A stretch of DNA of 64,000 nucleotides from NCBI RefSeq assembly GCF_029844725.1, contig NZ_JAOCKJ010000005.1, positions 394,581 through 458,580 of the forward strand. Reading direction: 5' to 3'. The DNA is from Pantoea sp. GD03673. Lineage in GTDB: Bacteria > Pseudomonadota > Gammaproteobacteria > Enterobacterales > Enterobacteriaceae. The notes beneath the pieces are model-generated. The model ran no database searches, was not told the origin of the DNA, and saw only the letters and a list, made by a program, of their open reading frames with translations. Position numbers and translations under genes: made by a program. Positions 45,289-55,813 of this stretch are shown piece after piece (position 1 is the stretch's first letter; the number at the start of each line of letters is the position of its first letter).

Positions 45289-46541
45289 TCAAGGCAACGG
45301 ACAGAAAACTGGTAGTTGGACTCGAAATCGGCACTGCAAAGGTTGCCGCCCTGGTTGGGGAAGTTCTGCCCGATGGTATGGTCAATATTATTGGGGTGGG
45401 CAGTTGCCCTTCCCGCGGTATGGATAAAGGTGGCGTAAACGACCTTGAGTCGGTGGTGAAATGCGTTCAGCGCGCCATCGATCAGGCTGAGCTGATGGCA
45501 GATTGCCAGATCTCCTCCGTCTACCTTGCTTTATCGGGCAAACATATCAGTTGCCAGAACGAAATCGGGATGGTTCCGATTTCCGAAGAGGAAGTGACTC
45601 AGGATGATGTAGAGAACGTTGTACATACCGCCAAATCGGTGAGAGTACGTGACGAGCACCGCATCCTGCACGTGATTCCTCAGGAATACGCAATTGATTA
45701 TCAGGAAGGCATTAAGAATCCGGTCGGGCTGTCCGGCGTGCGTATGCAGGCAAAAGTGCACCTGATCACCTGTCACAACGACATGGCGAAGAACATCGTC
45801 AAAGCCGTTGAGCGTTGTGGGCTGAAAGTGGATCAGCTGATTTTTGCCGGTCTCGCCTCCAGTTTTGCGGTTCTGACTGAAGACGAACGTGAGCTGGGCG
45901 TCTGTGTTGTCGATATTGGTGGCGGTACAATGGATATCGCCGTATATACCGGCGGCGCTTTGCGGCACACTAAGGTAATTCCGTATGCAGGCAACGTTGT
46001 CACCAGTGATATCGCCTATGCATTTGGCACACCGCCAACGGATGCTGAGGCAATTAAAGTGCGCCATGGTTGCGCGCTGGGCTCGATTGTCGGAAAAGAT
46101 GAAAACGTTGAAGTGCCGAGCGTCGGCGGACGTCCACCGCGCAGCCTGCAACGTCAGACGCTGGCAGAAGTGATTGAGCCGCGTTATACCGAACTTTTGA
46201 ATCTGGTCAATGACGAGATTCTGCAGTTACAGGAACAACTGCGTCAGCAGGGCGTCAAGCACCACTTAGCCGCAGGCATTGTTCTGACCGGCGGTGCAGC
46301 GCAAATTGAAGGACTGGCGGCCTGTGCGCAACGCGTATTCCATACGCAGGTGCGTATCGGACAGCCGCTGAATATTACCGGCCTGACTGACTATGCGCAG
46401 GAATCGTACTACTCCACCGCCGTGGGACTGTTGCATTACGGCAAAGAGTCGCACATGAACGGTGATGCAGAGACCGAAAAACGGGTTTCAGTAGGTAACT
46501 GGTTCAAGCGTATTAACAGTTGGTTAAAAAAAGAGTTTTAA
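45285..46541 (+). CDS. ftsA: Cell division protein FtsA
   Basis: Actin-like ATPase that tethers FtsZ to the membrane and recruits later division proteins. The 418 residues (E. coli 420) contain [20 protein letters not shown] at about 11-30 and the nucleotide-binding [14 protein letters not shown] at about 206-219. A phosphate-2-type region [13 protein letters not shown] lies at about 332-344. The C-terminal amphipathic helix [13 protein letters not shown] is the membrane-targeting sequence. It overlaps ftsQ by 4 bases and precedes ftsZ by 71 bases. Confidence 0.97.
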   Translation: MIKATDRKLVVGLEIGTAKVAALVGEVLPDGMVNIIGVGSCPSRGMDKGGVNDLESVVKCVQRAIDQAELMADCQISSVYLALSGKHISCQNEIGMVPISEEEVTQDDVENVVHTAKSVRVRDEHRILHVIPQEYAIDYQEGIKNPVGLSGVRMQAKVHLITCHNDMAKNIVKAVERCGLKVDQLIFAGLASSFAVLTEDERELGVCVVDIGGGTMDIAVYTGGALRHTKVIPYAGNVVTSDIAYAFGTPPTDAEAIKVRHGCALGSIVGKDENVEVPSVGGRPPRSLQRQTLAEVIEPRYTELLNLVNDEILQLQEQLRQQGVKHHLAAGIVLTGGAAQIEGLAACAQRVFHTQVRIGQPLNITGLTDYAQESYYSTAVGLLHYGKESHMNGDAETEKRVSVGNWFKRINSWLKKEF

Positions 46542-46612
46542 TTTTTGTGAAAGGGGATCATGCTGTTTTCTTTAGTGATCTCCAGGCGACAGGCACATAA
46601 CGGAGAGAAATC

Positions 46613-47767
46613 ATGTTTGAACCTATGGAATTAACCAACGACGCGGTGATTAAAGTCATCGGCGTCGGTGGCGGCGGCGGTAACGCCGTAGAGCACATGG
46701 TACGCGAGCGTATCGAAGGTGTGGAATTCTTTGCTGTGAATACCGACGCGCAAGCGCTGCGTAAAACAGCTGTCGGCCAGACCATTCAGATCGGTAATAA
46801 CATTACCAAAGGTCTGGGTGCGGGTGCGAACCCGGAAGTCGGCCGTAACTCTGCAGAGGAAGATCGCGAAGCACTGCGTTCTGCGCTGGAAGGGGCAGAC
46901 ATGGTCTTCATCGCAGCAGGCATGGGCGGCGGTACCGGTACCGGTGCAGCACCTGTGGTCGCTGAAGTTGCTAAGGATCTGGGTATCCTGACGGTGGCCG
47001 TTGTCACCAAGCCTTTCAACTTCGAAGGCAAAAAGCGCATGGCGTTTGCCGAGCAGGGTATCGCTGAACTCTCCAAGCATGTCGATTCACTGATCACCAT
47101 TCCAAACGACAAGCTGCTGAAAGTGCTGGGTCGTGGTATCTCTCTGCTGGATGCCTTTGGTGCAGCCAACGACGTGCTGAAAGGCGCAGTCCAGGGTATT
47201 GCCGAACTGATCACCCGTCCGGGCCTGATGAACGTCGACTTTGCTGACGTGCGTACAGTGATGTCCGAAATGGGCTACGCAATGATGGGTTCAGGCGTGG
47301 CGTGCGGTGAAGATCGTGCGGAAGAAGCGGCTGAAATGGCGATCTCCAGCCCGCTGCTGGAAGATATCGACCTGTCAGGTGCGCGTGGCGTGCTGGTCAA
47401 CATCACTGCGGGCTTCGACCTGCGTCTGGATGAGTTCGAAACCGTGGGTAACACTATCCGCGCCTTCGCTTCTGACAACGCGACCGTGGTAATCGGTACC
47501 TCGCTTGATCCGGAAATGAATGACGAACTGCGCGTCACCGTGGTGGCAACCGGTATCGGTATGGACAAGCGTCCGGAAATCACGCTGGTAACGAACAAGC
47601 CAGCCAGTCAGCCAGTGATGGATCATCGCTATCAGCAGCACGGTATGTCACCACTGCCGCAGGAGCAGAAGCCAGCTGCCAAAGTCGTTAACGACCAGGC
47701 TGCGCAGTCGAATAAAGAGCCAGACTATCTTGATATTCCGGCCTTTTTACGTAAGCAGGCCGACTAG
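46613..47767 (+). CDS. ftsZ: Cell division protein FtsZ
   Basis: Tubulin-like GTPase that forms the Z-ring. The 384 residues (E. coli 383) contain [13 protein letters not shown] at about 18-30 and the GTP-binding signature [16 protein letters not shown] at about 106-121. The T7-loop synergy residues lie in [11 protein letters not shown] at about 208-218. The conserved C-terminal peptide [14 protein letters not shown], used by FtsA, ZipA, ZapD and MinC, is intact. A GGAGAG ribosome site lies 6 bases before the ATG. Confidence 0.98.
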   Translation: MFEPMELTNDAVIKVIGVGGGGGNAVEHMVRERIEGVEFFAVNTDAQALRKTAVGQTIQIGNNITKGLGAGANPEVGRNSAEEDREALRSALEGADMVFIAAGMGGGTGTGAAPVVAEVAKDLGILTVAVVTKPFNFEGKKRMAFAEQGIAELSKHVDSLITIPNDKLLKVLGRGISLLDAFGAANDVLKGAVQGIAELITRPGLMNVDFADVRTVMSEMGYAMMGSGVACGEDRAEEAAEMAISSPLLEDIDLSGARGVLVNITAGFDLRLDEFETVGNTIRAFASDNATVVIGTSLDPEMNDELRVTVVATGIGMDKRPEITLVTNKPASQPVMDHRYQQHGMSPLPQEQKPAAKVVNDQAAQSNKEPDYLDIPAFLRKQAD

Positions 47768-47828
47768 GATTAACCCTATAATTGGGATTCTCCGCTCTTT
47801 GTGCTAAAGTGTCTGTCCGCTGGTAAAG

Positions 47829-47834
47829 TATACT
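47829..47834 (+). promoter_or_regulatory. Candidate -10 of the lpxC promoter
   Basis: TATACT at 47829-47834 lies 34 bases upstream of the lpxC ATG in the ftsZ-lpxC gap, at a position similar to the E. coli lpxC leader promoter. No good -35 sits at 16 to 18 bases upstream; TTGTGC lies too far away at 24 bases. The call is therefore tentative. Confidence 0.4.
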
Positions 47835-47868
47835 GGCGGTCGGAAAGGTGATACTGCGAGATAATGCG

Positions 47869-48786
47869 ATGATCAAACAAAGGACATTAAAACGTATTGT
47901 TCAGGCGACAGGTGTCGGTTTGCATACCGGCAAAAAAGTCACACTGACATTACGCCCTGCGTCGGCTAATACCGGGGTCATCTATCGTCGCACCGACTTG
48001 AATCCACCGGTAGATTTTCCGGCTGATGCAAAATACGTGCGCGACACCATGCTGAGTACCTGCCTGGTGAATGATGAAGGCGTGCGTATTTCAACGGTTG
48101 AACACCTCAATGCCGCCCTGGCGGGTCTGGGTATCGACAACATTATTGTTGAAGTCGATGCGCCAGAAATCCCGATCATGGATGGCAGCGCAGCACCATT
48201 TATCTATCTGCTGATGGATGCGGGAATTGAGCAGCTCAACAGCGCAAAGAAATTTGTGCGCGTTAAGCAGACCGTGCGTGTGGAAGAGGGTGACAAGTGG
48301 GCCGAGATCAAACCTTACAACGGTTTCTCGCTCGATTTCACCATCGACTTCAAACACCCGGCTATCGATTCCAGCTCACAGCGTTATGCGATGAACTTCT
48401 CTGCTGACGCCTTTGTTCGTCAAATCAGCCGGGCGCGTACATTTGGCTTTATGCGTGAAATCGAATATCTGCAGTCTAAAGGCCTGTGCCTGGGCGGTAG
48501 CTTAGATTGTGCGATAGGTCTGGATGATTTCCGCGTACTGAATGAAGAAGGCCTGCGTTTTGAGGACGAGTTTGTCCGTCACAAAATGCTGGACGCGATT
48601 GGCGACCTGTTTATGTGTGGTCACAACATCATTGGCGCATTTACTGCGTTCAAATCGGGTCACGCACTGAACAACAAGCTGTTGCAAGCGGTTCTGGCTA
48701 AGCAGGAAGCCTGGGAATGGGCAACCTTCGAAGACGAAGCTGAACTGCCAGTGGCATTCAAAGCACCGAATCTGGTTCTGGCTTAA
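47869..48786 (+). CDS. lpxC: UDP-3-O-acyl-N-acetylglucosamine deacetylase
   Basis: Zinc metalloenzyme of the committed step in lipid A synthesis. I use ATG 47869 ([13 protein letters not shown]), giving exactly 305 residues as in E. coli. Zinc ligands are seen in [11 protein letters not shown] (H79) and HKMLDAIGD (H238 and D242); the catalytic base region is DGSAAPF (E78 neighbourhood and D-loop). The C-terminus ends with small hydrophobic residues (NLVLA), as in E. coli, where the FtsH degradation signal ends AVLA. It closes the dcw cluster and is followed by a terminator. Confidence 0.97.
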   Translation: MIKQRTLKRIVQATGVGLHTGKKVTLTLRPASANTGVIYRRTDLNPPVDFPADAKYVRDTMLSTCLVNDEGVRISTVEHLNAALAGLGIDNIIVEVDAPEIPIMDGSAAPFIYLLMDAGIEQLNSAKKFVRVKQTVRVEEGDKWAEIKPYNGFSLDFTIDFKHPAIDSSSQRYAMNFSADAFVRQISRARTFGFMREIEYLQSKGLCLGGSLDCAIGLDDFRVLNEEGLRFEDEFVRHKMLDAIGDLFMCGHNIIGAFTAFKSGHALNNKLLQAVLAKQEAWEWATFEDEAELPVAFKAPNLVLA

Positions 48787-48804
48787 TTACCCCAGAACGT
48801 GAAG

Positions 48805-48855
48805 CGGCTGGTTATGCTGACACCCTCTCCGGTCAGCGGCACCAGCCGTTTTTTT
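48805..48855 (+). terminator. Intrinsic terminator of the dcw-lpxC cluster
   Basis: CGGCTGGT (48805-48812) pairs with ACCAGCCG (48841-48848), and an inner stem GCTGA/TCAGC stacks inside. Seven T follow at 48849-48855. It lies 18 bases after the lpxC stop. Confidence 0.88.
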
Positions 48856-49087
48856 ATTCTTTTCCGCACCACACCTCATGACTGCGACCCTGCTCGCAAA
48901 GCGTTGTCTCTTCTGCTGAATTGCTGAACAATCACACGCGTTTTCTCACGTCGCCTCTTTAATCCTAGGTGTGGATGCCCCACATTAATGTTACTATCTG
49001 TGGCGCTTTTACAGGCCGAAATCCGTTGCAGCTCGCGGCGGGTACACGAAATCAAGAGCGCAACAGAGCGTGCGCGATGGAAAGGTT
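48856..49087. other. lpxC-secM intergenic region
   Basis: About 230 bases from the terminator to the secM start; the whole lpxC-secM gap is 301 bases. It presumably holds the secM-secA promoter, but no clear -35/-10 pair could be assigned. No open frame of note was seen. Confidence 0.5.
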
Positions 49088-49594
49088 GTGATCGGGATTC
49101 TTCAGCGCTGGCGACAATTAGGTAGACGCTACTTCTGGCCCCATCTCCTGTTAGGGATGGTAGCGGCCAGTTTTGGCCTGCCAGCCTGTGCGCAAAGCCC
49201 GGAACTCAGCGCCTCGTCTGAATCGCCAGCCAGCAGTCTCTTTCTTGGCAATGCCACACGCTTTGATCATTTAATCCGGCTTCAGGAAGCATCCCGACGC
49301 CCGAGCTTCAGCGTAGATTACTGGCATCAGCACGCCATTCGCACCGTTATCCGACACCTCTCATTCACGCTGGCACCTCAGGTGCAGGCGGAGCAGCAGC
49401 AATTACCGCTGGCGGCACAAAAGCTGGCGTTGCTCGACTCGCTGCATAATTTACTGACCTCGCATTCTGCACTGCACACTGCATCGCAGCAGCGCTCTGC
49501 GCCACCTCTTTTCTCAGCCAGCACCCGCTCATGGGTAGAATGGCATGCCCGCGTGCATGGCATTCGCGCCGGACCCGCCCGATTGTTCTGCTAA
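49088..49594 (+). CDS. secM: Secretion monitor / translational arrest peptide SecM
   Basis: SecM is exported by Sec, and its nascent chain stalls the ribosome until pulled, thereby exposing the secA start. I use GTG 49088, aligned with the E. coli GTG start (MSGIL against MIGIL here), giving 168 residues (E. coli 170). The signal region RRYFWPHLLLGMVAASFGLP is almost identical to E. coli, as is VDYWHQHAIRTVIRHLSF in the middle. The arrest core GIRAGP is intact with a Trp six residues before its Gly, as W155 in E. coli. The upstream F150-equivalent is Arg, and the tail is ARLFC rather than QRLT. Confidence 0.93.
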   Translation: MIGILQRWRQLGRRYFWPHLLLGMVAASFGLPACAQSPELSASSESPASSLFLGNATRFDHLIRLQEASRRPSFSVDYWHQHAIRTVIRHLSFTLAPQVQAEQQQLPLAAQKLALLDSLHNLLTSHSALHTASQQRSAPPLFSASTRSWVEWHARVHGIRAGPARLFC

Positions 49595-49628
49595 TATTTT
49601 TGGTTTTATTCACTCTGTTTAGATTTCG

Positions 49629-49649
49629 CAGTCCGGAATGCTCCGGCTG
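49629..49649 (+). promoter_or_regulatory. secM-secA intergenic hairpin
   Basis: CCGGA (49633-49637) pairs with TCCGG (49642-49646) around ATGC, extended by CAG/CTG with one bulged T. It lies just before the weak TTGAGAA ribosome site of secA. In E. coli a secM-secA stem-loop masks the secA ribosome site and is opened by ribosome arrest on SecM. This smaller hairpin, possibly with other pairings, may play that role. Confidence 0.45.
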
Positions 49650-49668
49650 AATTGAGAATATATTTACT

Positions 49669-52374
49669 ATGTTAAGCAAAATATTGACCAAGGTTTTTGG
49701 TAGCAGTAACGATCGTACGCTGCGTCGTATGCGCAAAGTGGTGGACGTCATCAACAAGATGGAGCCCGATTTTGAGAAGCTCTCTGACGATGAACTGAAA
49801 GCGAAAACCGACCTGTTCCGCGACCGTCTGAAAAAAGGCGAATCGCTGGAAAGTCTGATCCCGGAAGCATTCGCGACCGTACGTGAAGCAAGTAAACGTG
49901 TCTTCGGCATGCGTCACTTCGATGTGCAGCTGATCGGCGGGATGGTGCTGAACGATCGCTGCATCGCTGAGATGCGTACCGGTGAAGGTAAAACCCTGAC
50001 CGCAACGCTGCCAGCCTATCTGAATGCGCTCTCCGGCAAAGGCGTTCACGTGGTAACCGTCAATGACTATCTGGCGCAGCGTGATGCAGAAAACAACCGT
50101 CCGCTGTTTGAATTCCTGGGTTTGAGCATCGGTATTAATATGTCGGGTCTGCCGGCTGTGGCGAAGCGTGAAGCCTACGCCGCAGATATTACTTACGGCA
50201 CCAACAACGAATATGGCTTTGACTACCTGCGCGACAACATGGCGTTCAGCCCGGAAGAGCGCGTACAGCGTAAACTGCACTATGCGCTGGTGGATGAGGT
50301 CGACTCCATCCTGATCGATGAAGCGCGTACGCCGCTGATTATCTCCGGTCCGGCAGAAGACAGTTCTGAGCTTTACACCAAAGTGAACAAGATCATCCCT
50401 CATCTGGTTCGCCAGGATAAAGAAGATACCGAGACCCATCAGGGTGAAGGCGACTTCTGGGTCGATGAGAAAGCGCGTCAGGCTCACATGTCTGAGCGTG
50501 GTCTGGTGAAAGTGGAAGAGCTACTCGTCAGCCAGGGCATTATGGAAGCAGGCGAGTCACTTTACTCACCGACCAACATCATGCTGATGCACCACGTGAC
50601 TGCCGCGCTGCGTGCGCACGCACTCTTTACCCGCGATGTTGATTACATCGTGAAAGATGGCGAAGTGGTTATTGTTGATGAGCATACCGGCCGTACCATG
50701 CAGGGTCGTCGCTGGTCTGATGGCCTGCACCAGGCGATTGAAGCAAAAGAAGGCGTTGAGATTCAGAACGAAAACCAGACGCTGGCCTCTATCACCTTCC
50801 AGAACTACTTCCGTATTTACGAGAAACTGGCCGGTATGACCGGTACCGCCGATACTGAAGCGTTTGAATTCAGCTCCATTTATAAGCTCGACACCATCGT
50901 CGTGCCGACCAACCGTCCAATGGTGCGTAAAGATCTGGCTGACCTGGTCTACATGACCGAGAAAGAGAAGATCGATGCCATTATCGACGATATCCGTGAG
51001 CGGACTGCCAATGGTCAGCCGGTGCTGGTGGGAACCATCTCGATTGAGAAATCGGAAGTGGTCTCTAACGAACTGACCCGTGCCGGTATCAAACATAACG
51101 TGCTGAACGCCAAGTTCCACGCCCGCGAAGCCGATATCGTGGCGCAGGCCGGACAGCCGGGTGCGGTCACCATCGCCACCAACATGGCTGGCCGTGGTAC
51201 GGACATTATGCTGGGCGGTAGCTGGCACGCTGAAGTGGCCGAACTGGAAGAGCCAACCGAAGCGCAAATCGAAGAGATCAAAGCGGCATGGCAGCTTCGT
51301 CACGATGCGGTTCTGGCGTCAGGTGGCTTGCACATTGTCGGTACTGAACGTCATGAATCGCGTCGTATCGACAACCAGTTACGTGGTCGTGCCGGCCGTC
51401 AGGGTGATGCCGGTTCTTCACGCTTCTACCTGTCGATGGAAGATGCGCTGATGCGTATTTTCGCCTCAGACCGCGTGTCGAATATGATGCGTAAGCTGGG
51501 TATGAAGCCAGGCGAAGCCATTGAGCATCCGTGGGTTACCAAAGCGATTGCCAATGCACAGCGCAAAGTTGAAAGCCGCAACTTCGATATTCGTAAGCAG
51601 CTGCTGGAATATGACGATGTGGCAAATGACCAGCGCCGCGCAATCTACAGTCAGCGTAATGAACTGCTGGATGTGTCGGACGTCAGCGAAACGATCAACA
51701 GTATTCGCCACGATGTCTACAAAGCCACCATTGACACTTACATTCCGCCACAGTCGCTGGAGGAAATGTGGGATGTACCGGGTCTGGAAGAGCGTCTGCG
51801 TGCTGACTTCGATCTGAACCTGCCGATTGCTGAGTGGCTGGATAAAGAGCCTGACCTGCACGAAGAAGTGCTGCGTGAGCGCATCATGACCCACGCAACG
51901 GAAAGCTACGCTGAGAAAGAACAGATTGTTGGTGCAGAGATGATGCGCAACTTCGAAAAAGGCGTGATGCTGCAGACGCTGGACTCCCTGTGGAAAGAGC
52001 ATCTGGCTGCGATGGACTATCTGCGTCAGGGTATCCATCTGCGCGGCTATGCGCAGAAAGATCCGAAGCAGGAGTACAAGCGCGAATCTTTCGCTATGTT
52101 TGCCGCGATGCTTGAATCACTGAAATATGAAGTGATCAGTACGCTGAGCAAAGTTCAGGTGCGCATGCCAGAAGAAGTTGAAGCGATGGAACAACAGCGT
52201 CGCGAAGAAGCTGAACGTCTGGCACAGCAACAGCAGCTGAGCCATGTAGAAGAAGATCTGCTGGCAGCCGAGCCCGTGGCGGAGCAGGGTGGCGAACGTA
52301 AAGTCGGCCGCAACGATCCCTGCCCGTGTGGTTCCGGCAAAAAGTACAAACAGTGTCATGGCCGTATTGCCTGA
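49669..52374 (+). CDS. secA: Protein translocase ATPase SecA
   Basis: Motor that drives preproteins through SecYEG. The 901 residues equal the E. coli length. Nucleotide-binding domain 1 carries Walker A RTGEGKT at about 103-109 and Walker [17 protein letters not shown] at about 205-220. The preprotein-binding domain, NBD2 with [12 protein letters not shown], and the helical scaffold follow. The C-terminal zinc finger [16 protein letters not shown], which binds SecB, is complete. Its expression is probably coupled to SecM arrest. Confidence 0.98.
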   Translation: MLSKILTKVFGSSNDRTLRRMRKVVDVINKMEPDFEKLSDDELKAKTDLFRDRLKKGESLESLIPEAFATVREASKRVFGMRHFDVQLIGGMVLNDRCIAEMRTGEGKTLTATLPAYLNALSGKGVHVVTVNDYLAQRDAENNRPLFEFLGLSIGINMSGLPAVAKREAYAADITYGTNNEYGFDYLRDNMAFSPEERVQRKLHYALVDEVDSILIDEARTPLIISGPAEDSSELYTKVNKIIPHLVRQDKEDTETHQGEGDFWVDEKARQAHMSERGLVKVEELLVSQGIMEAGESLYSPTNIMLMHHVTAALRAHALFTRDVDYIVKDGEVVIVDEHTGRTMQGRRWSDGLHQAIEAKEGVEIQNENQTLASITFQNYFRIYEKLAGMTGTADTEAFEFSSIYKLDTIVVPTNRPMVRKDLADLVYMTEKEKIDAIIDDIRERTANGQPVLVGTISIEKSEVVSNELTRAGIKHNVLNAKFHAREADIVAQAGQPGAVTIATNMAGRGTDIMLGGSWHAEVAELEEPTEAQIEEIKAAWQLRHDAVLASGGLHIVGTERHESRRIDNQLRGRAGRQGDAGSSRFYLSMEDALMRIFASDRVSNMMRKLGMKPGEAIEHPWVTKAIANAQRKVESRNFDIRKQLLEYDDVANDQRRAIYSQRNELLDVSDVSETINSIRHDVYKATIDTYIPPQSLEEMWDVPGLEERLRADFDLNLPIAEWLDKEPDLHEEVLRERIMTHATESYAEKEQIVGAEMMRNFEKGVMLQTLDSLWKEHLAAMDYLRQGIHLRGYAQKDPKQEYKRESFAMFAAMLESLKYEVISTLSKVQVRMPEEVEAMEQQRREEAERLAQQQQLSHVEEDLLAAEPVAEQGGERKVGRNDPCPCGSGKKYKQCHGRIA

Positions 52375-52386
52375 GACTGAATGCTG

Positions 52387-52416
52387 ATAAAAAAGGAGCC
52401 GATGGCTCCTTTTTTT
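52387..52416 (+). terminator. Intrinsic terminator of secA
   Basis: AAAGGAGCC (52392-52400) pairs with GGCTCCTTT (52404-52412) around GAT, with a continuous T-run to 52416. It begins about 12 bases after the secA stop. Confidence 0.92.
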
Positions 52417-52528
52417 ATGCAGCCTGACCCGTCCTGAATAGCGTTAGCGCTGAGCTAAAGCGGTTAACTTCCGCTCTGGCATGCTCTAGAATCAGCCTTC
52501 ATTCACCTATGACGACCGGATAGTTTCC

Positions 52529-52924
52529 ATGAAGCACCTGCAGGTTGCAGTTGGCATCATTCGCAATGCCAATAAACAGATTTTCCTTGCCCAGCGCGCG
52601 GCGAGCTCGTACATGGCGAATAAGTGGGAGTTTCCCGGTGGCAAGATAGAAGCGGGCGAAAGCGCCGAACAGGGGTTAATAAGAGAGCTACACGAAGAGA
52701 CCGGGATTGACGTCACTGAGGCTCACCCGATTGGTCATGCAGACCACAGCTATGACGATCTGCGCGTGACGCTGCATTTCTTTCTGGTTGAAGGATGGAA
52801 AGGCGAGCCGTGGGGCAAAGAGGGTCAGCCGCAGCGTTGGGTTGATCAGCATGCGCTGGTGGCAGATGAGTTTCCGCCCGCGAATCATCAGCTGATTGCG
52901 CGTCTGGTTGCGGGCGAACTCTGA
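52529..52924 (+). CDS. mutT: 8-oxo-dGTP diphosphatase MutT
   Basis: Nudix hydrolase that removes the mutagenic nucleotide 8-oxo-dGTP. The 131 residues (E. coli 129) contain the Nudix box in canonical order, GGKIEAGESAEQGLIRELHE followed by ETGI, at about residues 37-60. FLAQRAASSYMANKWEFPGG precedes it. In E. coli secA and mutT are in one operon. Here the secA terminator intervenes, so a local promoter or read-through must serve mutT. Confidence 0.96.
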   Translation: MKHLQVAVGIIRNANKQIFLAQRAASSYMANKWEFPGGKIEAGESAEQGLIRELHEETGIDVTEAHPIGHADHSYDDLRVTLHFFLVEGWKGEPWGKEGQPQRWVDQHALVADEFPPANHQLIARLVAGEL

Positions 52925-52927
52925 CGG

Positions 52928-52948
52928 GATGGGGCAGCGCGCCCCATC
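52928..52948. terminator. Hairpin between convergent mutT and yacG
   Basis: GATGGGGC (52928-52935) pairs perfectly with GCCCCATC (52941-52948) around AGCGC. It lies between the convergent stops of mutT (52924) and yacG (52952). The following T-tract is short (TTATC), so it is a modest terminator. Confidence 0.6.
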
Positions 52949-52951
52949 TTA

Positions 52952-53149
52952 TCAACGATCTTCTTCGCTCCAGTTGTCACTGTCATTCATATCGTTGCTG
53001 CTGGGAATGCGTTTCTCTTCTGCGGCCCACTCCCCTAAATCGATGAGCTGGCAGCGCTTGCTGCAAAAGGGCCGCCACGGGCTGAGCTCATCCCAGATCA
53101 CATCTTTGCCGCACTGGGGACAGGAAACGGTCATAACGTCTTGCTGCAT
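52952..53149 (-). CDS. yacG: DNA gyrase inhibitor YacG
   Basis: Small zinc protein that binds GyrB and inhibits gyrase in E. coli. I use ATG 53149 behind GAGGTAAAT, giving 65 residues, exactly the E. coli length; the frame extends to a TTG at 53164 overlapping the zapD end. Zinc ligands are CPQC at about 10-13 and CSKRC at about 29-33. [17 protein letters not shown] and an acidic tail follow. It ends the coaE-zapD-yacG operon, 8 bases after zapD. Confidence 0.95.
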   Translation of the reverse strand: MQQDVMTVSCPQCGKDVIWDELSPWRPFCSKRCQLIDLGEWAAEEKRIPSSNDMNDSDNWSEEDR

Positions 53150-53157
53150 ATTTACCT

Positions 53158-53901
53158 CTAACAACAGGCCAGTTGAAAATTAAGGCGGGCCGGAACGTCA
53201 CCGCGCTCACTATCAAGCGGCATAAAACGAATGGCGTAGCGGCTTTTATGTCCGGACACCTGTGGATAGAGCGCATCGTCCAGCGATAACTGCAGTCGCA
53301 GCAGATCGGCACCCTCGGCATTATCCTGATAAAAACCATTCAGGCTGGTCTGCATATGGAACGCACCGGACTGGCGGATCAGATCCAGTACCATCGCCAG
53401 CGCATGATGCAGTGGCTCCAGCGTCTGCATCCAGGCCTCGACCTGCGCATCGCGTGTTTCCTGCGGCAGGTGGAGCCAGATGTGCAGGCCTGGCAAATCA
53501 AAGCTGCAACAGCCGCCAGGGATGCTCAGTCGCTGCCGCACCAGAGCAATCAGACGATCCTCGCGGAGTTGCTGTCCCATACGCGGTGCATTCATCAACT
53601 GGGTTGACTGAATTTTAAGTTTCTCGCGCAGGGCATCCACCAGCGTCATATCGACACCGGGCACGTCAGCCCATGCACGTAATTTTTGCTGCTGACGCTC
53701 CAGCTCCTTCAGCAGTTCTGTCCGCATATCGCCCCGCTCGAAAATGTCGAGCAACTCGCCAGTCAGGCGAAAAAAGGTCAGCGCATTAACGGTTTTATCC
53801 AGTGGGGTGGTTTCATCTAACTGATTAATCAAAAACTCAACCCGCAGCCAGGTCCGCATTTTTTCATTCAGTGGGTGTTCAAACAGAACGGGTGTGCTCA
53901 T
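53158..53901 (-). CDS. zapD: Cell division factor ZapD
   Basis: ZapD cross-links and bundles FtsZ filaments by binding the FtsZ C-terminal peptide. I use ATG 53901 ([20 protein letters not shown]), giving 247 residues, exactly as in E. coli. The long open frame back to 54084 overlaps coaE and has no similarity. Conserved blocks are [20 protein letters not shown] and [20 protein letters not shown]. The C-terminus has [20 protein letters not shown]. It lies 4 bases after coaE. Confidence 0.95.
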   Translation of the reverse strand: MSTPVLFEHPLNEKMRTWLRVEFLINQLDETTPLDKTVNALTFFRLTGELLDIFERGDMRTELLKELERQQQKLRAWADVPGVDMTLVDALREKLKIQSTQLMNAPRMGQQLREDRLIALVRQRLSIPGGCCSFDLPGLHIWLHLPQETRDAQVEAWMQTLEPLHHALAMVLDLIRQSGAFHMQTSLNGFYQDNAEGADLLRLQLSLDDALYPQVSGHKSRYAIRFMPLDSERGDVPARLNFQLACC

Positions 53902-53905
53902 GGTA

Positions 53906-54514
53906 TTAATCCTGTTTCGTTGCCGCCAGCCTGAGATAGCGCTGATGGAGTTCGGCAACCTGTGGCAAGGCAGCGTCGGGCTCGCCACTGTTATCAATAA
54001 TGTCATCGGCACAGGCGAGGCGCTGCTGGCGCGTGGCCTGTGCGGCAAGAATACGTTTCGCCTGCCCGACAGAAAGATGGTCACGCTGCTGAGTGCGTGC
54101 TAACTGCGTTGCCTCATCAACATCCACGACCAGTACCCGATCAGCCTGGTGCTGTAACTGATTTTCCACCAGTAACGGCACCACCCAGAGCACATAAGGT
54201 GAGGCGGCCTGGGAAATCAGCTCTCGCGTCCGGGCGTTAATCAGCGGGTGCAGCAGCGCGTTTAACCAGCTTTTCTCTTCCGGTTGCTGAAATATAATGT
54301 CGCGAAGCCGGGCACGATCAAGCATCCCCTGATCTGTCACGATCCGGACGCCATAGCGTGCCTGAATGGCCTGCAACGCGGGCGTGCCAGGTTCAACAAC
54401 TTCACGTGCAATCAGGTCAGCATCAATGATTTCCACGCCAGACGCGGCGAATGCCTGGGCAATCGTACTTTTTCCACTGCCGATCCCCCCTGTAAGCGCG
54501 ACGATATAGGGCAT
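53906..54514 (-). CDS. coaE: Dephospho-CoA kinase
   Basis: Phosphorylates the ribose 3'-hydroxyl of dephospho-CoA in the last step of coenzyme A synthesis. I use ATG 54514 ([17 protein letters not shown]), giving 202 residues (E. coli 206); the frame back to 54730 is not supported. The P-loop GGIGSGKS lies at about residues 9-16. The [17 protein letters not shown] lid region and [14 protein letters not shown] follow. It heads coaE-zapD-yacG and is divergent from guaC. Confidence 0.96.
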   Translation of the reverse strand: MPYIVALTGGIGSGKSTIAQAFAASGVEIIDADLIAREVVEPGTPALQAIQARYGVRIVTDQGMLDRARLRDIIFQQPEEKSWLNALLHPLINARTRELISQAASPYVLWVVPLLVENQLQHQADRVLVVDVDEATQLARTQQRDHLSVGQAKRILAAQATRQQRLACADDIIDNSGEPDAALPQVAELHQRYLRLAATKQD

Positions 54515-54747
54515 GTATTCACCTGACTTCATATTCCGACATAGGTTCAGGGTAATGATCTGGCTAAAAAACGCAAAAACGCGCGTCAGATCACACCGAT
54601 AAAGCACAACTAAATTTAACGGATTGTAGCGTAAATAAAGTGAAATTCGCAGTCTTGTCGCGCAGCGAGAGGCGCGTATCATAACGTCACTGGAGCTGTG
54701 CTTACTTCGTGAACTACGATTCGTTGCCACTTACCAGGACACTGTTT

Positions 54748-55788
54748 ATGCGTATTGAAGAAGATCTGAAACTGGGCTTTAAAGATGTCTTAATCCGCCC
54801 CAAACGTTCGACGCTGCAAAGTCGCTCACAGGTTGAACTGGCGCGCAGCTTTACCTTCAGACATTCAGGCCTCAACTGGAGCGGTGTACCGATTATTGCC
54901 GCTAACATGGATACCGTCGGCACATTTTTAATGGCTGAAGCGCTCGCCAGCTTCACGATTCTCACTGCCGTTCATAAGCATTACAGCGTTGATGAGTGGC
55001 GCACATTTATTCAGCGTGTGCCCGCGACAGTCCTGAAATATACGATGGTTTCAACCGGCACGTCAGAAGCTGACCTCAATAAACTGGTCGCGATTATGGC
55101 GCTGTCAGACGATCTGCAGTTTATCTGCATTGACGTGGCTAACGGCTACTCACAACATTTTGTTGATTTCCTGCAGCGTGCGCGTGAAATGTTCCCGGCT
55201 AAAACGATCTGTGCCGGTAACGTGGTAACGGGCGAAATGGTGGAAGAGCTGATCCTCTCCGGCGCGGATATCGTCAAAGTTGGCATTGGCCCGGGATCAG
55301 TCTGCACCACGCGGGTGAAAACCGGTGTGGGCTATCCGCAACTTTCTGCTGTCATTGAGTGTGCCGATGCTGCGCATGGCTTAAGCGGACAGATTGTCAG
55401 TGATGGCGGGTGTTCAGTGCCGGGTGATATTGCGAAAGCCTTTGGCGGCGGCGCTGACTTCGTCATGCTGGGCGGCATGCTGGCCGCGCATGATGAGTGT
55501 GAAGGGCAGGTCGTCGAAGAAAATGGCGAAAGCTTCATGCTCTTTTATGGCATGAGCTCCGAATCGGCGATGAAACGTCACGTCGGTGGCGTAGCGCAAT
55601 ACCGTGCCGCCGAAGGTAAAACCGTGAAGCTGCCATTACGCGGTCCGGTCGCTGACACTGCGCGTGATATTCTGGGTGGACTGCGTTCTGCCTGTACTTA
55701 TGTCGGGGCAGAGCGCCTGAAAGAGCTGACCAAGCGCACGGCCTTTATCCGGGTTAACGAGCAGGAAAATCGCGTTTTCAATCGGTAA
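54748..55788 (+). CDS. guaC: GMP reductase
   Basis: Reductively deaminates GMP to IMP with NADPH, recycling guanine nucleotides to the common purine pool. I use ATG 54748 ([20 protein letters not shown]), after CAGGACACTGTTT, giving 346 residues (E. coli 347). The catalytic cysteine lies in [20 protein letters not shown] at about residues 179-198. [20 protein letters not shown] and [13 protein letters not shown] follow. It converges on hofC across a GC-rich hairpin. Confidence 0.97.
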   Translation: MRIEEDLKLGFKDVLIRPKRSTLQSRSQVELARSFTFRHSGLNWSGVPIIAANMDTVGTFLMAEALASFTILTAVHKHYSVDEWRTFIQRVPATVLKYTMVSTGTSEADLNKLVAIMALSDDLQFICIDVANGYSQHFVDFLQRAREMFPAKTICAGNVVTGEMVEELILSGADIVKVGIGPGSVCTTRVKTGVGYPQLSAVIECADAAHGLSGQIVSDGGCSVPGDIAKAFGGGADFVMLGGMLAAHDECEGQVVEENGESFMLFYGMSSESAMKRHVGGVAQYRAAEGKTVKLPLRGPVADTARDILGGLRSACTYVGAERLKELTKRTAFIRVNEQENRVFNR

Positions 55789-55794
55789 TATTGC

Positions 55795-55813
55795 GGGGCG
55801 CACTTCGCGCCCC
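55795..55813. terminator. Hairpin between convergent guaC and hofC
   Basis: GGGGCGC (55795-55801) pairs perfectly with GCGCCCC (55807-55813) around ACTTC. It fills the gap between the guaC stop (55788) and the hofC stop (55814). Only TTAATG follows on the plus strand, so the uridine tract is weak. Confidence 0.6.
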
